Shown piece by piece: positions 1-12,267 of a DNA stretch of 60,000 nt. A program made the translations under genes and the position numbers. The notes under the pieces are model-generated. The model was given only the letters and a program-made list of their open reading frames with translations, searched no databases and was not told where the DNA came from. Each line of letters starts with the position of its first letter. Within the stretch, counting starts at the first letter, position 1. Source of the DNA: Cristatella mucedo (Eukaryota > Bryozoa > Phylactolaemata > Cristatellidae); assembly GCA_009760855.2 (NCBI GenBank), contig WPIO01000089.1, forward strand, positions 210,001 through 270,000, given 5' to 3'.

Positions 1-2580
<2,580 letters not shown>

Positions 2581-2625
2581 CGTCTGTCTGTCTGTCTACA
2601 GCTGAGTTCGCCGAATGATCCACGC

Positions 2626-3420
2626 TTAGACTGAACCGCTGGCTGGTTGTTCGCTTATTGGGCTAGACACCCTAAAGAGAGAGACGCCGAGTTGCTGCGA
2701 AGCAACTGTGCCATAGTCGGCAGTTGGAGAGTAGATGTCGTTGCGTAAGAATTGTGGAAGCGAGTTCCACAGTCTAGGACCTGCAGAGCTAAAGCTTCTG
2801 TCGCCAACTGTCTTTAAGCGGAGGAATGGAACAGCTAATTTATTGTCCACACAAAACCTGAGGGTGCGAACAGGCTGAAAGTGATGCAGCAGTTCAGCTA
2901 GGTATGAAGGAGCCAAGCCGTGGCGGGCCTTGTGGGTCAGCGTAAGAACTTTGCTCTGTATCCTTTGCTCAACCGGCAACCATCCTAGCTCTTTCAGCAA
3001 AGGTGACACGTGCTCAAACCGCTGGGACTTGAATATCAGCCTTGCAGCCATATTCATAGTCCGCTGTAGTGGCATAATAGCTTTCTTTGGCAGCCCAGCC
3101 AAAAGGGATTTACAATAATCAAGCCGAGACAGAACTAAAGAGCTAGTTAAATTTTTTACAAGCCACTGTGGGAGACAGCTTCTAATCTTGGATAGGGATC
3201 GGATGTGATGGCTAGCTGTAGAGGCAGTCTTCTGAATGAAGCTTTTGAAATTGAGGCAGCTGTCGAACAAGACACCTAGATTACGAGCACGTGGTGAAGG
3301 TCGCACAATAGCATCACCTATTAGAACAGCAAAGCCCTTTAATCCAGCCACACGCTTAGGGTGTCCTGTGAGCAGCAGTTCGATTTTATCGTCATTTAAT
3401 TTCAGGAAGTTTTCCGAAAT
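2626..3420 (-). pseudogene. LINE-A ORF2 fragment: RT thumb and C-terminal domain
   Basis: Continues the RT frame after the TAG: ISENFLKLNDDKIELLL, then RNLGVLFDSCLNFKSFI, LVLSRLDYCKSLLAGLPKK, LGWLPVEQRIQSKVLTLTHK and a final LKTVGDRSFSSAGPRLWNSL block. This order matches the thumb and C-terminal region of L2/CR1-type LINE proteins. A natural stop follows at 2626, and only about 25-45 bases separate it from the terminal simple repeat. That is shorter than the 3' UTR of the 57.75-kb copy, so part of the UTR may be missing. Confidence 0.85.
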
Positions 3421-4320
3421 CTAGGATCTAATGTCGACAAGGCAAGAATTCAGTTTCTCAGTTGCTGCAGCAGATTCCGACGGTTTGAATGACAAATACA
3501 ACGGAGTATCGTCAGCATAAAAGTGATATCCTATTCCATGGGCCTTAATCACTTTTCCCAGAGGTTGTGTATAAATGGCGAACAGCAAGGGACCGAGTAC
3601 AGACCCTTGAGGGACTCCACAGGTGACCCTTCTCATGTCTGAGACCTGACCCCTACACGAGACGGATTGAACACGATCAGACAAGTATGATTTAAACCAC
3701 GCCAGTGCTTCGTCTGCCAGACCGATCGTTGTTCTCAATCGTTCAAGCAGAACTTCGTGATCAATGGTGTCGAAGGCAGCAGACAGATCTAGCAGAGCTA
3801 GGGCAATGACATTCCCGTCATATTCAGTAGAGTGCTGCCTCTTGAAACCTGATTGAAATGTTTCTGACATTCCATTATTTTCAATATGTTCAACTAGCTG
3901 CTTAGCAACAATTTTTTCAAGAATCTTTGATAAGAACGGAAGAAGGGAAACTGGACGATAGTTTGCTAGGACCTCTGTGCCTAATCCAGGCTTTTTAAGA
4001 ATAGGTCTAACGATTGCCGATTTGAAGGACTTGGGGACGACCCCTTTTCCCAAAGAAGCATTAAAAATCTTGGTTATGGCAGGGCTAAGTTGGTCTGCAA
4101 GTGAAGACCACAGAGATGAAGGTATAGGGTCTTCAGGAGACGAGCTCTTTTTGCTAGACCTTATTAAGGCAGCCACATCACAGGCAGAAACATCAGAGAA
4201 CCTTTTAAGAAAGGTCACAGGTTGAGGAACGGCGATTGCTTTGGTCTGAGGGGGCTTAATGGAGACACGAATGTGCACAATTTTTTCAGTAAAGAAGGCT
4301 GAAAACTTTTCGGCTGAGCC
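3421..4320 (-). pseudogene. LINE-A ORF2 fragment: reverse transcriptase domain
   Basis: Reverse transcriptase (RNA-directed DNA polymerase) of a non-LTR element, which copies element RNA at a nicked chromosomal target. Motifs in order: NYRPVSLLPFLSKILEKIVA (motif 1), FQSGFKRQHSTE (motif 2), ALLDLSAAFDTIDHEVLL with the first catalytic Asp (motif A), CGVPQGSVLGPLLFAIY (motif B), and YHFYADDTPLYLSF with the catalytic YADD (motif C). The frame stops at TAG (3421-3423) after SCLVDIRS. Relatives have Trp there, so a TGG to TAG change is likely. Catalytic residues are intact, but the protein is interrupted. Confidence 0.9.
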
Positions 4321-4690
4321 CTAAATATCTGGGGAGTCAGACCTGGCAGCATTGGCCAGTAAATGGTTTACTGTCTTATAAATCTGTTTAGTGTCCGACT
4401 GGCAGGAATTCAGTTTTCTAATGAAAAAAGAAGCCCTGGCTTTTTTAAGCTTTCGGGTGTAAACTCGAAGGAAGTCTTTAAAATTGACTAGGTCTGCCTC
4501 AGACCCCGATATCTTGAAACGACGTTCCAGCCTGCGCTTAAGACGGCACATCTTAAGGAGTTTTTTTTTGTAAATTGAAAGCAATCTCGACGACTTTGAA
4601 CACGGCTTTCTCATGAGGTCCAGCTTGCACTGAACCGAGGCTGTGGCAGAGTTATCGAGAATTTCCGTGAGGCAGATAGACGGCAGCTAC
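4321..4690 (-). pseudogene. LINE-A ORF2 fragment: linker upstream of reverse transcriptase
   Basis: An open stretch of about 120 codons, rich in Lys and Arg, with predicted helices of the kind found between endonuclease and RT in these LINEs (RLLSIYKKKLLKMCRLKRR, then LVNFKDFLRVYTRKLKKA). It ends at a TAG (4321-4323) after RSDSPDI. The same frame continues beyond that stop with GSAEKFSAFFTEKI, which belongs to the same protein, so the TAG is a disabling substitution and not a natural end. Confidence 0.75.
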
Positions 4691-5091
4691 TAACCGAGAT
4701 CGCTGATCTATACTCGTATGCCACAGCTTGCTTGCGACTTCAAAAGCAGTGGTAGACACATACCCACACCGAGTGTGCGATGTTGAGTGATGCAAGAGAG
4801 TGCCGTGACACAGACACTATCGATGCTGGTCTCGTATTCCAGGCAGTAAATAATTTTGAAACTCTTCACTTGCATCAGTGACGAGTGCGTACAGTGCCTG
4901 CATGCCATAATCTCAGGAGTCTGGTGGTCTGAAGATTACCTAGTCGCTGGAGTAGAGGGCATGGCTCGTGATCAACAGGGTGACAGCCATTGCCTGATAC
5001 CAGGGCTGGAGCCAGGATTTTCATGTGGGGGCAAGAACCAAAAGGTATGAACAATTATATTGCATAATTGTGGTGCTTGTGAGGTTCATCA
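4691..5091. other. No recognisable feature
   Basis: Unique-looking flank of LINE-A; short open frames only. Confidence 0.5.
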
Positions 5092-5176
5092 AATAATAAT
5101 AATAATAATAATAATACATTTGACATAGCACCCTCAGAGAACTCAATCGCTTTCTAGGCACTTTACGTGTAAAGTA
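5092..5176 (-). mobile_element. LINE-B/SINE 3' tail, minus strand
   Basis: Read on the minus strand this is the LINE-B terminal block: ctttac, gcctagaaag, gattgagttctctgagggtg, then (TTA/ATT)n. Little element body is attached. It is the inverted mate of the tail at 5395-5529. Confidence 0.75.
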
Positions 5177-5394
5177 GACATACAAAACGCCCTGTGACCA
5201 TGGCCGCCCCCTTGCTCTAGCTCCTGGCCCGGCCCGATGTAGGGGGCTGGCGGCCCAAGTCGCTGCAACCCTTGGGGGTGGGGTGGGGTGGCAGATTGCC
5301 CATTGCCCACTGCCCACCCCTGGTTCCACCACTGCCTGACACACTGCTGCCTCTACCATTTTCCACTGCCACTGCGAGTTTACCAAACATTTGT
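5177..5394. other. Spacer between two outward-facing LINE tails
   Basis: Contains a G-rich run at 5274-5290 (GGGGGTGGGGTGGGG) and C-rich text. There is no coding evidence. It may be the remains of two 5'-truncated insertions lying back to back. Confidence 0.4.
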
Positions 5395-5426
5395 TAATGC
5401 TTTACATGCAGCATCTGTAAAATGCC

Positions 5427-5476
<50 letters not shown>

Positions 5477-5529
5477 CAGTTCTGTGAGGGCACTACACAA
5501 ATGTATTATTATTATTATTGTTATTATTA
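5395..5529 (+). mobile_element. LINE-B 3' tail containing an expanded (GA)n tract
   Basis: The tail begins with gcagcatctgtaaaatgcctaga. At the position where other copies read 'agaaagagattgagttc' it carries about 47 bp of (GA)n (5428-5474), then resumes with ttcagttctgtgagggcact and ends in (ATT)n. The microsatellite has therefore grown inside the element, from its own purine run. Confidence 0.8.
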
Positions 5530-6212
5530 CGCAGGTGATATCCACCAATGCTGCTTTACAAATGAGGCTGTGCAATTAGCTGCTCATTACTGTTTACTTT
5601 AATTTTAATACCTGAGTTGTACTTATTCGTCCTAAGAAACGGCTGCACATCGTGACATGCAACCTGTTGGGTACCAGTAACGGCCTGGCTGTGCTTAGAT
5701 GCATTCAGATTTTGTGCACTCAGATGGGCAGCTCTTCTGAGTAGAGTACCGCCCAAAGCAGGAGTGGCCGATTTTTCTGCAGTCAAAGCCGTTGATAACA
5801 ATATGGCTGAAAATCCTAAATATTGAAAAAGAGATCAAAAGGGGTTTATTAGTCAGTCGACAACAGGGACATTCAATCAGGTGCCGATCGTGTGATTGGC
5901 TGTATCACTTGCTCGGACGCATACATCTATGTTTTCAGCAGATTAGCTGAGACTTAAGCGATGACATTCACATAGACATCGATTGCCCATCCTCTCTTCA
6001 ATGAAAGGCACCTTGAACAATTCCCGAAATTATCCTGTAGCATTTGAGAGTGCTATCGGAATGTTTTGATGGCTAGACATTTTGCTGCACACTAGCAGCC
6101 TAATCTAATCAATTCACCATGGTAAAGAATGGTCAGAAACACGCGACGCTCGCTGTGCAATTCTCTCAGAAGCATGCAAACTCTGCAATTATGTGATCCT
6201 ACACATACGTGC
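5530..6212. other. No recognisable feature
   Basis: No repeat family member or convincing exon recognised on either strand. Confidence 0.5.
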
Positions 6213-6214
6213 GT

Positions 6215-6261
<47 letters not shown>
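6213..6261. repeat. (CA)n microsatellite
   Basis: About 46 bp of uninterrupted CA, flanked by imperfect CA/CG text. Confidence 0.95.
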
Positions 6262-6263
<2 letters not shown>

Positions 6264-6777
6264 CATGGACACGCACATATATGCACGCACTTACGCACCA
6301 AGTCTAAATGATTATCATACAGTAATGGAGGTTGCAAGCTTGATGAGGCCTGACTGGTTACCTTCAGTTGAAGCACGAGTAAAAGGTTGAAATGGTCGGC
6401 AGGGATCAGGTGAGAGGAGTGTCACGCCAGCCAGTTTTGCAAAGTACCAAAAGCGATCTAGAGCTACGAACATCAATATGCTGCCGATTAATCGAAGCGA
6501 TTGCCAGATGCTCGGATTTCTCTTGCATAGAATGCACTCCACCATCTCTCCTTCGCTTGCTGTTGCTGGCATTCAGAGAGATGACTATCAAATTTGTTGG
6601 AGTTCACTCGTTATGCTGCTGGATGGGCAATCGAAGCGTATGGCGTTATTGGCAAAGAAATGTGAATTGCAGGTCGTTTAAATATATCGTCACGGAAGGT
6701 GTTGTGTTTTTGTAACACTAATGTGCAGCTGTCATGCAGAGCACTACGAGGGTTCATACCTGCTGCAGGCAGCTGAT
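6262..6777. other. No recognisable feature
   Basis: Several overlapping frames of 60-107 codons lie on both strands. None stands out in composition or motif. Confidence 0.45.
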
Positions 6778-7017
6778 TCAGTGTATATCAAGCTGAATGC
6801 TTACAAATACAGCAGTGGCAGCATGCTCCTTTACTGTCACCGTGTTTGAACTCCTGTCTCCAAAAGTAAAGACTGAAAATGCAGCTAGTAGTGACATCAG
6901 CAGTGATCTACAGTTGACGATGGTAAGGATGGTCTTTGAACCATCGAATTGTGGTCGAAAGCCGAGCACGAAACGTTCCTGTGCAATGACTATGACTGGA
7001 AACCGCATGAGGATCAT
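6778..7017 (-). other. Protein-like open stretch, minus strand (unidentified)
   Basis: Reads open for 79 codons from an ATG at 7017 (MILMRFPVIVIAQERFVL...) to TGA at 6778. Composition is hydrophobic and codon use looks ordinary. No family is recognised and the length is within chance. It is listed because two further protein-like minus-strand stretches follow upstream at 7744-7833 and 8019-8267. Confidence 0.15.
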
Positions 7018-7743
7018 GTATCATAGCATCATGACACATAATCAGAGGTCCGCTGGCCTCTGGAAATCGATGAGCATGCTTTCAGGAGACGTGCCCCAAA
7101 TAGAGAGAGCCCTTCTGGCTAAAGTATCCTGTCAGTTTTTTTTGCCACATGCTGAATCTCTGCTGAAGCATGATTGATGCTCTCTCTCTCTCTCACTTAA
7201 TCGCTCTCTTTTTATGTGGCTGTTCTCGGCTTGCTCTTGTCTGAACCAAATTCCTTTTTCTCATGCGAGATAATTCTGTGGTCTCGGCAAAATCTTTTAG
7301 CTCGTAGTTGCACGGCAGATGCATGCTGTCTTTCTGTATTTTCGATTTACCTTTGATTCACAATTGCTTTTGCTTGGTGCCATATTGCCGATCCATCGGT
7401 GAAGCTAGCTCAAGTGGAATGAAGTTTTCGGGGTTACATAATGGATGTGGAGCCGTCACTTATGCAGCTGCCGGATCTAAAGCCTGCCACATGCCAGACT
7501 AAACCACGAAGAGCTTTCGGTTTGGCAGCTGGGAAAGGGGTTGGTGAGCTAGGCAGTCTCGAAGTAGCCGAGCAGCACCACGAGGTAGACTGTGCCGTGC
7601 GCACATGCTTCAGATCTAACCTTGCTAAAGCTGTCCATGACAATTGCTGGCGATCACTTATAGTGGCTGCACAAGATATACCGTGGGAAAGTGCCCTTAG
7701 AGCTTAAATAAGAAGCAATCAGAAAAATGGCTGCACCTTCTAC
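7018..7743. other. No recognisable feature
   Basis: Includes a short TC tract near 7172-7195. The frames of 60-88 codons at 7434-7707 overlap on opposite strands and carry no motif. Confidence 0.45.
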
Positions 7744-7833
7744 CTTCTTGAATGCATCGACTAAACTTTCAATGAACTTTTCGCGATAAGCTTCAGGCTC
7801 AGAGCAAACCAATTCGATAAGGTTTGTGAGTTT
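7744..7833 (-). other. Possible short coding exon, minus strand
   Basis: Immediately after an in-frame TAA the minus strand reads LTNLIELVCSEPEAYREKF then IESLVDAFKK. The stretch is charged, helical and natural in codon use, and it ends at AAG|GTAGAAG, which resembles a splice donor at 7743. No clear acceptor AG lies at its start, which weakens the exon reading. A decayed repeat or chance are alternatives. Confidence 0.2.
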
Positions 7834-8018
7834 TTAGTGCATAAGCATTTCTTTCGCCGGACAGGTTGATTTAAATCATGGTTTAGCATTTTTTATGCTT
7901 TTTAATGCTAAAACTCACTCAGGACACGTAGGATAGGTCGCTAGACCAACAACTAGATTAAGCGTGCCGATTAAGCTTGAGTAGCAGTGCATTTCTCATT
8001 ACCCAAACTCTTTGCGTT

Positions 8019-8267
8019 TCAGAGAGTAGAGTTGTCGAATTTCAAGATATACTGGAGTGGCTGCTGCCTACCATGGCAACAGGTGCAGTCATGTGTCTTA
8101 GAGAAATCAAAGGCTTTGATACCATACAAATAGACAAGTTTCGGCAGAATAAGCTGAAAGGGTATGTCTCGAAAGAAGTCAGCAGGCAGAAAGCCACGGT
8201 AGACCATTTCACTCCACCGTTCGAAGTCACCCACTGCTGACCGTGTGACTACATTCTTCCGCCTGGA
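8019..8267 (-). other. Protein-like open stretch, minus strand (unidentified)
   Basis: About 82 codons are open between TGA upstream and TGA at 8019. The central part reads VGDFERWSEMVYRGFLPADF, then FRDIPFQLILPKLVYLYG and KAFDFSKTHDCTCCHG, with aromatic and charged residues in protein-like proportions. 'ggtcagcag' before VGDF could be an acceptor, and CATG|GTAGGC after TCCHG could be a donor. I do not recognise the family. The length is unremarkable by itself. Confidence 0.22.
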
Positions 8268-9171
8268 TCACTTGTTCCTTGGCGTGTAGACACTTTTATT
8301 CTCTATGCTTGGCCTTCCATTCAGCTTGTAGCACTTCTTTGGAGTGTGTTTCAGGTGTGCTGACCTTCTGGGTTAATTATAATGGCTTCTCCAGCACAAT
8401 ATTTTTACGTTTATGCTTCTAAGTAAAGTTTAGTCGTAAGCTTAAGTGCTTATCTGTTGGATGCTTGCACCTGCTGAACTCGGAACGTGCCATCAACTAT
8501 GCTTAGAATATCATAATCCTCAAAAACCGAGGCATCGTTGCTATGCAGGGAAAAAACCGTGCGAAGTGCACTGTCTTCGGAAGCCATTGCATGTCGTCAC
8601 ATGGCAGTTAGGACTTTCCCCTAGGAGCAGGCAACACAGACATGCTGATCTCTCCGAGCGTATGCATTGCTGGCTTTTGCTCGTTTGTACCAGCATACAT
8701 CTCTGACCGAAGCCTAGATGAGGGCGGCAAGTCGTTGCTAACTGATAAACTAGGTTTCTTATCGGTTCTTGTGGCGTGAGAAGATATGCATCACCGAACA
8801 ATACGATGAATTTTCATGGTCTCATTAGTAACCAACTACCGACATGCAACTTCCTCTGAGGCTGGGCAGTACCACATCGGCATTTAGTTATTCAGCCTGT
8901 GATCCCAAAAATCTCGTCGTGTACAGTGCCATTTAACTAAGAAGATGCCAGAGGCAGGAAACCGAAAGGATGTGCCGATTAGTCACTGCATTGCCATGGC
9001 ATCATCACCTTCACAGCATAAAGCTGCAACCACTTGCAGGGGCATGCCTGTGGTTAAGCTAAGACAAAACTTGAGAGTGGCAGCCAATAACAGGAGAGCT
9101 GAAGGGGCATGTCGGGTGGCAAGAACTTCCCTTTCCTGACATACCCTTTTATGGGTTGGGGCAGGGTCAGA
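8268..9171. other. No recognisable feature
   Basis: Short frames only; no repeat family or RNA gene recognised. Confidence 0.5.
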
Positions 9172-9253
9172 CAGGGCAGGGCAGGGCAGGGCAGGGCAGG
9201 GCAGGGCAGGGCAGGGCAGGGCAGGGCAGGGCAGGGCAGGGCAGGGCAGGGCA
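9172..9253 (+). repeat. (GGGCA)n pentanucleotide array
   Basis: About 16 near-perfect head-to-tail copies of GGGCA. Every unit gives a GGG run separated by CA, so the plus strand satisfies the G-quadruplex pattern many times over. The frames across it (poly-ALPCP on minus) are artefacts. Confidence 0.97.
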
Positions 9254-9380
9254 AGAGTCACTGCCTCGGTGGTGTTTGAGATTACACTCTTTTGTGTCAT
9301 AGCTACCACTATGTAGGCTACTGATGCTGACCAGGTAGGTACTTAGCTGCTCCACCAAGCCAGATAAAGGCCGATGTGCC

Positions 9381-9446
9381 TGCTTTTCACAGACCTCGGT
9401 CCCGAGGTCTGTCGCTATACAAAAAGAAGGCTGCTAAATCAGCTGG
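9381..9446 (+). mobile_element. S2 SINE with internal deletion
   Basis: Starts like the S2 head (tgcttttcac, cctcggtcccgaggtc) and jumps straight to the S2 tail (tgtcgctatacaaaaagaag, ctgctaaatcagctgg). The B box and central region are missing. The surviving text includes a 10-bp perfect inverted repeat, cagacctcgg/ccgaggtctg, at 9390-9411. Confidence 0.7.
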
Positions 9447-9634
9447 TTTCGTTTTTACAATGCAATGTGGGTGCAGTGGGGGGGGGGTATGTGGTCTTGT
9501 CTTTGCTCCACTGGTGCTACACTGGTGTCATGTGAAAGGAGATGAGGGTGAATGCAATAAACAACAATGGCGTTTGATAGAAGACGTACTAAGTTCTACA
9601 CTGCCGGAAGTTAACAAACACACGTGCCTACTGG

Positions 9635-9690
9635 GACACACGCACACACACACACACACGCACACACACACACACACACGCACGCACGTG
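9635..9690. repeat. (CA)n microsatellite with CG interruptions
   Basis: Imperfect CA tract with a few CG units. The surrounding ORF is a poly-HT artefact. Confidence 0.95.
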
Positions 9691-10657
9691 TGCAAACGCA
9701 CATATGCAAACACACATATATGTACAAAACACGCACACTTACTAATAAACTAATAACTTATTCTGTGGTAAACAGAGACAAGTTTTAACATGCCCCATAT
9801 CATAGTCAACGAACCCGAGTATGCAGTTCATGCCATTGAATTATGGCTGCACAGATGTAAAACAAACCTCAGCATCATGCAGGTAGGGTAGTGGGTCAAT
9901 GTCACAAGGAACATTTGTAATGTTATTGATTTTCCTGCACATTTTTGAATTCACCAGTAGGCTTGTTAGCTGCTTTCGAACACGTGTCAATGCAAGGGCC
10001 AGCAAAATTGGACAGACAAAGATTATCAAAAAGACAAACAGTCAGGCAAGTGAGAAAAAAAGAAGCAAGCAAGAGAAAGGCCACTGCCGAATGTCACACC
10101 TGGATGTACATGCATACGCATAATGAAGCAAGAGACACGGTCCAGTTTAGCTGGCAGCTACCAACCGATAGCCATGCTCAGGCCTTGCCTGTGATGAGGC
10201 CTAGGAAAAGCTGTCAGCGATACTTTTGTACTGCTTCCAGACAAAATGGGCTGCCGAAAAAACGACTTCCTGCCACCAGATGTGTGCACGAAGGCTACAC
10301 TACTTACTTGGGAGCACCGTGTCTGCAGCATGACCTTGCCTCACTATTCTGTCTACTACTGATCGAGATCCTTATTGCTTGGATGCGCAATCGAACAGTG
10401 TGCAACTCATGAGCTTGCACGGCCTTGAATAGTAGGAATGGCAGTCACTTTTAAAGAGTATACAGTCCATGACTCAAAGAAATTGACCCTAACGGCTGTA
10501 TGTTTGCAAGAAATAGGGTGAACAGCCACCTCTAGGGACAAGCCGATACAAGTGATTCGAGCTCCAGTTAGCTGGAACTTCCTCTGTGCTATACATTCAG
10601 CAGGATTGATTTAATCTAATATTTTTTAAAGTAAATTTATATAATTATATATAAAAT
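9691..10657. other. No recognisable gene
   Basis: A 155-codon plus frame (9945-10412) contains no motif and has the Lys/Arg/Gln-rich composition expected of a chance frame. An AT-rich stretch at 10617-10672 abuts the S1 tail. Confidence 0.45.
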
Positions 10658-10797
10658 ATAATTCATTTATATAGCGCCCCAAGAGAACTTAATCTCTATT
10701 GAGGCGCTTCACATATGCTTCGGGGCTCGAGCCCACGACCTCAGTCAGACCTTGGTCGGAGCTAGCACCTTAACCACTAGGCCAAACCAGCTCGGCA
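10658..10797 (-). mobile_element. S1 tRNA-derived SINE, near full length, minus strand
   Basis: Read on minus: head tttggcctagtggttaagg (pol III A box, 10768-10784), spacer, gggctcgagcc (B box, 10724-10734), then tgtgaagcgcctcaatagag, attaagttctcttggggcgc and tatataaatgaattatat. The A/B box spacing is tRNA-like. The terminal part resembles the LINE-B tail. This is one of the best-preserved S1 copies in the window. Confidence 0.88.
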
Positions 10798-12230
10798 TTA
10801 TGGTGAGCACAATACAGATTCCCTACACAAACCTATATGATTTTACATGTAAAAATACTTAGCAGCTACTTCACCTTAGCGGTGCACATAGCCCACCAGT
10901 ATTGGGGAATTCATTCCAGAAACACTGCATAGAAAATCAGTGCAGCTGAGCCAGGTGGAGGAGAGGTCAGAGGCCAAAGTCCACAGTGCTATAACAAGCT
11001 GCTGTGCTGAGCAAGAGAAGCCCCTGTTCGGGGCTTGAACAACATTTTATTTATAGCTTCTAAACTTGCAGTTACAGAAATAAGCAGCTATTCTCAGCTG
11101 TTGCCAGATGGTGGCCTCCTCGAGAGTCCACTTTACAGCTGTCGATGATTAGGCTATCATCACGGCCAGCAGTTTTCGACACTGGACAAAGGCCGGCTTG
11201 CTCCATCTAAGCTGCCAAAAAAGCTCTGGCCCGGATAGGCAGTGGCTGGCGCTCGAGTTGTGCAAGGCGCCGATGGCTGTGTCTGATGGTGCTTCTGATC
11301 TCTGCAGCACCTGACCACCATTGGCTGTCCCAGTCGTCCACGTGGCTAACCACTTACCGAAGCTGCTGCAGCCAAAAGCGAGGCCAAGCAACCCAACGGC
11401 TGACACCTAGCCATCGTATACAATGAGCCCTCAGTGGTACGAAATCGGCCGAACTTCCTATAGGCATCGTCACGGCAGGCACCGATGCCGCCGACATGGC
11501 TGCACGATGACAACTTGGGCAGCAGCTACATTTCTAAACGGGGTGAGCAAAGCACTGCAGCAGCAGCAGAGTGGGTGCCCGCTACAGCAGCCGCTGCGTA
11601 TCAGTGCGATTCAGAGCACACCATCACATGCACCACTAGCATCTGCTGCATCGGCCTTATCAGCTGCATCGGCATCCACCCAGCACATTTTGCAAAGCAT
11701 GCTGCATTACCGAGGTGCATGCGATGAGCACATCACCTAGAGTATTGTTCTTGGTAGTATTTCTGTTTTTGCAGAGGAGAGATGCTGGCCAGGTCAGTTA
11801 AGCAGAAGGTGGAGATAAGTCAGCGTTCAATAAGAACGGGTAGAGCAGCCCCGCTGATTCTGAGAGCAGAGACTGCAGCAGCTGCTACACTTACGAAGGA
11901 AATAGCCTACTGTGTGCGCTTACTTGCACTCCACCATGTAGGAAACACTCGGACTGACGTCTGACGAGCCAGCTAAACCCTTCCCAGCTGACTGCTACTC
12001 CCATCATAGCTGACTGCTACTGCAGCCGGCCAAACGGCAGGCGATACAAATACCACCAGCTGCCTGGTGCAGAGTTAGGCAGCCTTGTGGAGCTTGACCG
12101 GTAACATCACGCCTGCACGCACGCACATGAGCATGTAGGCCGCGACAGCAGCTGCAGCGTGGCTTAGAAATCTCGCTGCAACCTTGTAGCCAGTCGGTCC
12201 TGGTCCTTTCTCAGCCGTATTTCTATCTTG
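10798..12230. other. No recognisable gene
   Basis: GCA/CAG-rich text with frames up to 105 codons (11423-11740) rich in Ala, Ser and Gln. No motif recognised. Confidence 0.45.
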
Positions 12231-12267
12231 ATCGTAGATGCACTCGCAGAGCAAGTGCATCTACGAT
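12231..12267. repeat. Perfect 14-bp inverted repeat (hairpin)
   Basis: atcgtagatgcact (12231-12244) is the exact reverse complement of agtgcatctacgat (12254-12267), with a 9-base spacer. It has no A/T-rich tract or slippage pattern that would explain it. Confidence 0.95.

Larger units (their letters stand above)
2583..4690 (-). mobile_element. LINE-A: 5'-truncated non-LTR retrotransposon (L2/CR1/Rex1-like), minus strand
   Basis: The minus strand carries the 3' half of a non-LTR retrotransposon. Three segments (4690-4321, 4320-3421, 3420-2626) lie in one reading frame and together cover the region before the reverse transcriptase, the RT itself and the C-terminal domain. The 3' end (low coordinates) finishes in a short GTCT/ACAG simple repeat at 2583-2602. 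No endonuclease domain is visible upstream, so the copy is probably 5'-truncated near 4.69 kb, where the frame meets a stop. The C-terminal wording (a WLPVEQR block, then LKTVGDRSFSSAGPRLWNS) is typical of the L2/CR1/Rex1 group; I cannot fix the clade. Further 3' ends of this family lie at 48.07 and 57.75 kb. Confidence 0.88.

Noticed and set aside
9945-10412. 155-codon plus ORF
   Set aside because: Frames of this length are expected in a 60-kb window. Composition is not distinctive and no splice or promoter context is present.
10658-10797. Functional tRNA gene
   Set aside because: A and B boxes exist, but the text does not fold into a cloverleaf with a clear anticodon arm and it carries a LINE-type tail; it is a SINE.
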